DNA from: Streptomyces sp. Je 1-369
GTDB lineage: Bacteria; Actinomycetota; Actinomycetes; Streptomycetales; Streptomycetaceae
NCBI RefSeq assembly: GCF_026810505.1
Contig: NZ_CP101750.1
Location: 401,448-465,447 of the forward strand
DNA length: 64,000 nucleotides
Direction of reading: 5' to 3'
Shown piece by piece: positions 59,242 to 64,000 of this stretch (position 1 is the stretch's first letter; each line of letters starts with the position of its first letter). The notes under the pieces were generated by a model that searched no databases, was not told where the DNA came from, and was given only the letters and a program-made list of their open reading frames with translations. Made by a program: the position numbers and the translations under genes.

Positions 59242-60384
59242 TTACACGGAAGTTGTCGCGCCCTTTCCGGTTGAGCCGGAGCCGCTCCCCTGTGTGTGGA
59301 ACTGTTCCAGTCGCCTCTGGGCGAGCAGGAGCGTGCCGCGTTGGCGGCCCGGGACCTGACGGCGCAGCGTGACCAGGGCGGGGCCCAGGGCGCGGACCGC
59401 CTCGGCGTCCTTGATGCGGTCCCAGAGGTGGTGGGCGCGGTCCGCCGCCGCTTCCACCTCGGGGGAATCGGGGGCCTGTCCCGACGTGAGGCGGGCGGAG
59501 GCCACCGCGAGCCACGTTTCGCAGCTGCGCGCGAGGTCACCGGCGAACCTCGCCAGGTCCGCCCGTACTTCCATCCAGTGGATGGCGTCCTTGGACCCGG
59601 GGCCGTGCATGCGCAGCGCGCTCTGTTCCCAGGACGCCGCCAGCGAGGCCGCCTCGCCGTGCCGGCCCGCTTCGACGGCCGCGGTGATCGCCGCGTGCGG
59701 ATCCATGTGGGCGTCGGCGGGCTGCGGAGGCTGCTGTTGCGGTGCCGGGGGCGTGGCGGGGTCGTGGTACGGCAACAGGTCGGGGGCGCCGTCGCCGAGG
59801 CCCTGGGCGGCGGCCTGCTGGTGGAGCGGGAGGGGCGGCGGGCGGTGGCCGCTGCGGAGGATCGTCGCGACGGCCTTCATGTACGCGGGAATCGCGGGCG
59901 TACGGCGCCGGGCGGGCGGGGCGATGCGGCCGTGGAGCGCGACGCCGGGTCCCGCGTCGAGGGGGTGTTCGGTGAGGGCCTGCCAGCTCTCCGTGTCGGC
60001 GTGCAGGTCGGCGATCACGGTGGTGCTGCCCGCCGGACGGAGCCGCAGCTCCTGCGTGAACCAGTGCCACGGGAAGCCCGTGTAGCGCACCGTCGCCGTG
60101 GTGGTGCGGGCGAGCGCGACGTGCAACTGCCGCTGGCGCCGGTCGAGGTGGACCTGACCGATGAGGTAGACCGTCAGAGGCCCGGGGGTCATCGCCGCGG
60201 CTCTCAACCGGGTCAGTACGGTCTGCGGGTCCAGCGGGTCCGCCAGTTCCACGATGCTCGCGGTCGGCGTCCCGGCGAGCGTCTCCGTGGGCACCGCGGC
60301 GAGGACGGGAAGCACGGAAGCCGCGTCCACCAGGCGTCCCTTGCCCACCGGGGCGGCCGCGATGAGCAGCACGGTTCCAGGCAT
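59242..60384 (-). CDS. Conserved actinobacterial protein, caspase-like fold suspected
   Basis: A 380-residue protein starting ATG 60384 (GGGAGGG upstream). Residues 1-150 (MPGTVLLIAAAPVGKGRL, PLTVYLIGQVHLDRRQRQLHVAL, TTTVIADLHADTES) have the strand order of caspase/CHAT-like domains, but the positions where His and Cys would be catalytic read Gln-Val-His and Asp-Leu-His, so proteolysis is doubtful. The middle is Pro/Gln-rich; the last about 150 residues are TPR-like helices. Function unknown. It is divergent from the PucR gene. Confidence 0.6.
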   Translation of the reverse strand: MPGTVLLIAAAPVGKGRLVDAASVLPVLAAVPTETLAGTPTASIVELADPLDPQTVLTRLRAAAMTPGPLTVYLIGQVHLDRRQRQLHVALARTTTATVRYTGFPWHWFTQELRLRPAGSTTVIADLHADTESWQALTEHPLDAGPGVALHGRIAPPARRRTPAIPAYMKAVATILRSGHRPPPLPLHQQAAAQGLGDGAPDLLPYHDPATPPAPQQQPPQPADAHMDPHAAITAAVEAGRHGEAASLAASWEQSALRMHGPGSKDAIHWMEVRADLARFAGDLARSCETWLAVASARLTSGQAPDSPEVEAAADRAHHLWDRIKDAEAVRALGPALVTLRRQVPGRQRGTLLLAQRRLEQFHTQGSGSGSTGKGATTSV

Positions 60385-60652
60385 GGGTCCCTCCCTCTCG
60401 ATCATCACGTCAGCACCGTATCCGCATCTCACGCTCGACGCGCCCATCGGGATTTTCCCGTAGTGCGGCCGCCGGGGCGCGGGCCGGTGGGGTGACCGTA
60501 CCGGGCGGGGGTCCCGTGCGAGGTGTGGGTGTGGTTGTGGGGACGGCTCCGGGGCCGTGACCGGGAGAGTTCGTCCGGGAGTACGGGAACGGTTGCGTAA
60601 TCTCGTAGCCACGTACGGATGCGCAGGAACGCACCGGCCCTAGCCTGCGGAG

Positions 60653-62338
60653 ATGATCAGCCACATGTCGACGCACCCCGCCCGCGGTCTGAGCCGGGTG
60701 CTCGAGGACCTCGGGCCCTCGCTCCTGGATCTGCTCCTCGGCGACCCCGCGGCCGCGACGGAGCTCGGCGGCGTCGGCATCCACGATCCGCACGACGAGC
60801 AGCACTACCCGGAGCGCGCCATCGTGCTGGGCGTCGGTGTGCACGGGGCGGCGGACACCGCCCGGCTGATGCGCGCGCTGACCGGCGCGGGCGCCGCCGC
60901 GCTGGTCGTGCGCGGGCCCGTCGAGACGGCGGCCCTGGAAGCCGTGGCGGAAGAGACCGGGATCGCGTTGCTGGCGCTGACGCGCGGGGCGTCCTGGGCC
61001 CAGCTGGCGGCGATGCTGCGGACCCTCCTTTCGGAGGGCGACGTGGGCGGCGCCGGGGAGCAGACCCTGGGCGGCGTGCCATCCGGGGACCTTTTCGCGC
61101 TGGCCAACGCGATCGCGACCCTGCTTGACGCGCCGATCACCATCGAGGACCGCCGCTCCCGCATCCTGGCCTTCTCCGGACGGCAGGACGAGGCGGACCC
61201 GGCCCGGGTGGCGAGCATCCTGGCCCGGCGCGTGCCCGAGCGGTACCTGCGCGTGCACGAGGAGCACGGCGTCTTCAAGGAGCTCTACCGCAGCGACCGG
61301 CCCGTCCGCATCCCGCCGCCGACGCTGGGCGACGAGGTCGCGCTGCCACGCGTGGCGATCGCCGTGCGGGCCGGTGACGAAGTACTCGGATCGGTGTGGG
61401 CGGCGCTGCGCGAACCGCTCACCGAGGAGCGGGAAGAGGCGTTCAAGGAGGCGGCCAAGCTGGTCGCCCTGCACATGCTCCGCTTCCGGGCGGGCGCCGA
61501 CGCCGAGAACCGGCTGCGCGCCGACCTGGTGACGACCGCGCTGGAGGGCGGCTCCGGAGCGGTCGCGGCGCTCGGCCGGCTGGGGCTCGCCGACGAACCG
61601 CTCCTCGTCCTTGCCATGGGGCTCGAGCCCGCCCACGCGACGGACAGCGACCACGCCCGGCTCACGGCCGAGCGGCAGCGGCTGGCCGCGGCGCTCGCCG
61701 TGCACCTGACGGCGGTCCAGCCGCGCTCGGCCGTGGCGCTCCTCGGCGATGTCGCCTACGCGCTGTTCCCCGTCGCCGACGACTCGGCGGCAGCGCGGGA
61801 GCGTGCCGTACAGGTGGCGGAGAACTTCCTCCGGCGCACCGGCGACCGCGGCGACGCCGTCGTCGGCATCGGCTCCGTGGCGCCGGAGCCCGCCGCCCTC
61901 GCCCGGTCCCGTACGAACGCGGACCGCGCGCTGCGCGTGCTCACCGGCCGGCCCGGCGACGGCACCCGGCGCGTCGCCGCCATCGCCGACGTCCAAACCG
62001 ACGCGCTGCTGCTCGAGATGCGGGACCTCGCGGTCGCCAACCGCGACGAACTGTCGGGCCCGCTGGCCCGGTTGACGGCGTACGACCGACGGCACAACGC
62101 CCACCTCGTGGAGACGCTGCGGGCGTGGCTGGACGCGTTCGGCGACGTGATCGGCGCGTCGGCGAGCGTCTTCGTCCACCCCAACACCTTCCGCTACCGG
62201 ATCCGGCGCGTCGCCGAAGTGGGGCAGATCGATCTGCGGGATCCGTCCGAGCGGTTCGCCGCGATGCTGCAGTTGCGGCTGATGGGGGCGTACGACGGGG
62301 GCGGCGCGTCAGGGCCGGGGCGTCCCACGGACAGCTGA
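60653..62338 (+). CDS. PucR/CdaR family transcriptional regulator
   Basis: A 561-residue regulator. An N-terminal PucR-type purine-catabolism domain (PERAIVLGVGVHGAADTARLMRALTGAGAAALVVRG) is followed by a GGDEF-like CdaR middle and the C-terminal HTH_30 (LVETLRAWLDAFGDVIGASASVFVHPNTFRYRIRRVAEVGQIDLRDPSERFAAMLQLRLMGAY). These proteins activate nitrogen-compound or sugar-acid catabolism. It is followed by an M20 peptidase and a GNAT gene, a set that recurs in actinobacteria as I remember it. Two TCGTACGA palindromes downstream may be its binding sites. Confidence 0.93.
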   Translation: MISHMSTHPARGLSRVLEDLGPSLLDLLLGDPAAATELGGVGIHDPHDEQHYPERAIVLGVGVHGAADTARLMRALTGAGAAALVVRGPVETAALEAVAEETGIALLALTRGASWAQLAAMLRTLLSEGDVGGAGEQTLGGVPSGDLFALANAIATLLDAPITIEDRRSRILAFSGRQDEADPARVASILARRVPERYLRVHEEHGVFKELYRSDRPVRIPPPTLGDEVALPRVAIAVRAGDEVLGSVWAALREPLTEEREEAFKEAAKLVALHMLRFRAGADAENRLRADLVTTALEGGSGAVAALGRLGLADEPLLVLAMGLEPAHATDSDHARLTAERQRLAAALAVHLTAVQPRSAVALLGDVAYALFPVADDSAAARERAVQVAENFLRRTGDRGDAVVGIGSVAPEPAALARSRTNADRALRVLTGRPGDGTRRVAAIADVQTDALLLEMRDLAVANRDELSGPLARLTAYDRRHNAHLVETLRAWLDAFGDVIGASASVFVHPNTFRYRIRRVAEVGQIDLRDPSERFAAMLQLRLMGAYDGGGASGPGRPTDS

Positions 62339-62369
62339 CCGCCGACCGCTTCCCGTACCCGCGCTCCCC

Positions 62370-62396
62370 GCTCCCTGCTCCCTGCTCCCTGCTCCC
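62370..62396. repeat. Tandem 7-bp repeat GCTCCCT (almost four copies)
   Basis: Three complete copies and a partial fourth of GCTCCCT lie in the intergenic region between the PucR and M20 genes. Simple slippage-prone repeat; a role in spacing of regulatory sites cannot be excluded. Confidence 0.85.
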
Positions 62397-62410
62397 ACCG
62401 TTTCGGCCCC

Positions 62411-62450
62411 TCGTACGAAAGTGAGCGCGATACGTGTGCTCCTCGTACGA
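62411..62450. promoter_or_regulatory. Paired TCGTACGA palindromes, candidate PucR operators
   Basis: Identical 8-bp palindromes at 62411-62418 and 62443-62450 have centres 32 bp apart (three helical turns), and lie 70-110 nt before the M20 gene start. A -10-like TAGCGT is near 62473. This is a suitable activator site for the PucR-type protein encoded upstream. Confidence 0.45.
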
Positions 62451-62519
62451 ACCCTCTTTCCGGCGTCCTGCCTAGCGTGGTGGTCATCCGTGGTCATCCC
62501 ACCACCTGGAGGATCCCCC

Positions 62520-63650
62520 GTGCAGGCCGAACACCTCTCCCACCCGGAGCCGCCGCCCCTCGGCGCGCTCCTCGACGACCTCGAAGAACTCGTGACCTGC
62601 GAGTCGTACTCCGCCGATCACGCGGCCGTGGCCCGCAGTGCCCGGGTCGTCGCCGAGCAGGGCAGCAGGCTGCTCGGCGCCCGGCCGCGCACGCTGGAGA
62701 TCGGTGGGGTCACCCACCTGCAGTGGAGCTTCGGGACCCCGCGCGTCCTGCTCCTCGGCCACCACGACACGGTCTGGCCCATCGGCACCCTCAAGACCCA
62801 CCCGTTCTCGGTACGGGAAGGTGTCGCGCGCGGGCCCGGCGTCTTCGACATGAAGGCGGGCCTGGTGCAGATGTTCCACGCCCTGTCCCTGCTGCCCTCC
62901 CTCGACGGCGTCTGCGTCCTGGTCACCGGTGACGAGGAGGTCGGCTCGGACACCTCCCGCGCGCTCATCGAGGACACCGCACGCGCCTGCCGGGCCGCCC
63001 TCGTCCTGGAGGCCTCGGCGACCGGCGGCGCCCTGAAGACCGGCCGCAAGGGCGTCTCGCACTACGAGATCACGGTCCACGGCCGCGCCGCCCACTCCGG
63101 CCTGGACCCCGAGAAGGGCGTCAACGCCGCCACGGAGCTCGCCCACCACCTCCTCGCCCTGCGGAACATCACCGACACGGTGACCGCCCGCACCGGGCCG
63201 GGCACGACGATCACCCCGACGGTGATGTCGGCCGGTACGACCACCAACACGGTTCCGGCCCGCGCCCAGCTGCACATCGACGCGCGCGTCCCCACCCCGG
63301 CCGCCCAGACAGCCGTCGACGACCTCCTCAAGGGCCTCGCCCCGCACCATCCCGAAGCCCGCCTGGAGGTGACCGGCGGCCCCAACCGCCCGCCCCTGGA
63401 CGCCGCAGCCTCCCGGAGCCTGTTCGCGCTGGCCGCCGACACGGCGGGACGCATCGGGCTCGGCCCGCTCCAGCAGGCTTCCGTCGGCGGCGCGTCCGAC
63501 GGCAACTACACGGCGGGTGTCGGCTGTCCGACGCTCGACGGCCTCGGTGCCGTCGGCGACGGCGCCCACGCCGACCACGAGCACGTCGTGACCGCGGAGA
63601 TGCCGCCCCGCACCCAACTCCTCGCCCACCTCGTCGGAGCACTGCTGTGA
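62520..63650 (+). CDS. M20 family metallopeptidase (glutamate carboxypeptidase-like)
   Basis: A 376-residue peptidase starting GTG 62520 with TGGAGGA upstream. Zinc ligands and catalytic residues: GHHDTVWP (His, Asp), GVFDMKAG (bridging Asp), GDEEVGS (catalytic Glu, Glu ligand) and a C-terminal HADHEHV. Close to carboxypeptidase G2-type enzymes that release C-terminal Glu or hydrolyse N-acyl amino acids. GTGA overlap with the following GNAT gene. It may act in the catabolism of the compound sensed by the PucR regulator. Confidence 0.92.
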   Translation: MQAEHLSHPEPPPLGALLDDLEELVTCESYSADHAAVARSARVVAEQGSRLLGARPRTLEIGGVTHLQWSFGTPRVLLLGHHDTVWPIGTLKTHPFSVREGVARGPGVFDMKAGLVQMFHALSLLPSLDGVCVLVTGDEEVGSDTSRALIEDTARACRAALVLEASATGGALKTGRKGVSHYEITVHGRAAHSGLDPEKGVNAATELAHHLLALRNITDTVTARTGPGTTITPTVMSAGTTTNTVPARAQLHIDARVPTPAAQTAVDDLLKGLAPHHPEARLEVTGGPNRPPLDAAASRSLFALAADTAGRIGLGPLQQASVGGASDGNYTAGVGCPTLDGLGAVGDGAHADHEHVVTAEMPPRTQLLAHLVGALL

Positions 63651-64000
63651 ACCACCTCGACATCCGGGAACTCCACACCATGGAGGAGTTCGAGACCGTC
63701 TGCCGACTTTACGCCGACATCTGGGGCACCGACCCGAGCACGGGCCCGGTCTCCGCCGAGGTCATGCGCGCGCTGAGCCACGCCGGCAACTACGTCGGCG
63801 GGGCGTACGACAACGGGCGCATGACGGGCGCCTCCGTCGCGTTCTTCGGGGAGCCCGCGGGCACCACCCTGCACTCCCACATCACGGGCGCCGCCATGGG
63901 CCGCGGCATAGGGCTGGCCCTCAAGCTGCACCAGCGCCAATGGGCCCTGGACCGCGGCCTGAAGCGCATCACGTGGACGTACGACCCCCTCATCCGCCGC
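63647..64000 (+). CDS. GNAT superfamily protein (COG3375-like), 3' end beyond window
   Basis: At least 118 residues are visible from GTG 63647, overlapping the M20 stop (GTGA). LHTMEEFETVCRLYADIWGTDP, then AGNYVGGAYDNGRMTGASVAFF and HSHITGAAMGRGIGLALKLHQRQWALDRGLKRITWTYDPL form the acetyl-CoA-binding part of a GNAT fold, of the type often paired with M20 peptidases. The gene is cut by the window edge. Substrate unknown, probably an amino compound related to the peptidase pathway. Confidence 0.88.
   Translation, partial: MNHLDIRELHTMEEFETVCRLYADIWGTDPSTGPVSAEVMRALSHAGNYVGGAYDNGRMTGASVAFFGEPAGTTLHSHITGAAMGRGIGLALKLHQRQWALDRGLKRITWTYDPLIRR

Overview
The window is a segment of a high-GC actinobacterial chromosome, almost certainly Streptomyces. 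Supporting this are the strongly G/C third codon positions, a short chaplin with its signal peptide, ECF41-type sigma factors, a SARP and a LAL-type regulator, many secreted hydrolases, and frequent ATGA/GTGA start-stop overlaps. I see no tRNA, rRNA, CRISPR array, integrase or transposase. The window opens inside a lipase-like gene and closes inside an acetyltransferase gene. It reads as accessory or arm-like chromosome rich in regulators, secreted enzymes and small specialised operons.

Layout. 1-7.2 kb: cell-surface and secreted functions (lipase, GNAT, GH16 glucanase, lytic transglycosylase with a structured leader, LCP protein, a sigma factor fused to an extracellular CAP domain, and a PET-hydrolase-type cutinase). 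7.3-14.8 kb: LAL regulator, an isolated second gyrB, a secreted serine hydrolase and a membrane protein. 14.7-19.0 kb: two ECF41 (SigJ-like) sigma factors, a DHA2 exporter and a CxxC carboxymuconolactone-decarboxylase-family protein, with three matching candidate ECF41 promoters. 19.1-20.2 kb: an HTH_42 protein with the QxQ motif of AlkZ-type DNA glycosylases. 20.3-26.2 kb: a compact minus-strand RiPP operon in the order MFS exporter, S9 peptidase, 42-residue precursor peptide, cobalamin/radical-SAM C-methyltransferase, DUF5825-like protein. 26.6-32.4 kb: MgtC-like protein, a GatC/AtzG-like + amidase + TetR operon divergent from a metallo-hydrolase across a long inverted repeat, and a WYL/VOC pair. 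32.4-37.8 kb: an unknown protein, a SARP, a haloacetate-dehalogenase-like hydrolase and an L-2-haloacid-dehalogenase-like HAD enzyme behind HxlR. 37.8-49.4 kb: MFS, vWA, deaminase, RNase H, chaplin, a two-component system, SDR/MmyB, LuxR, and a cysteine-containing wHTH with DUF3291. 49.4-51.8 kb: an ACP/ketosynthase/hydrolase mini-operon. 52-58.8 kb: two tandem secreted propeller-like paralogues, serine hydrolase, lipoprotein, SGNH hydrolase and a response regulator lacking the phosphorylation residues. 59-64 kb: a broken VOC fragment, an unknown conserved protein, and a PucR / M20 peptidase / GNAT set.

The most promising system is the RiPP operon. The precursor (22999-23127) is too short for routine gene callers. 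It lies between the peptidase and the B12-radical-SAM enzyme and is separated from the latter by a 16-bp perfect hairpin that probably lowers read-through. A consistent model is synthesis of the precursor, C-methylation by the radical SAM enzyme (CX7CX2C motif) with help from the DUF5825-like protein, trimming by the S9 peptidase, and export by the MFS protein.

Other points worth following are the sigma-zinc-motif-membrane-CAP fusion, the ECF41 regulon logic, the 22-bp inverted repeat of the amidase locus, the orphan ACP-KS pair and the pseudo-receiver response regulator. All functional calls rest on reading motifs and remembered family sequences; no database search was run.
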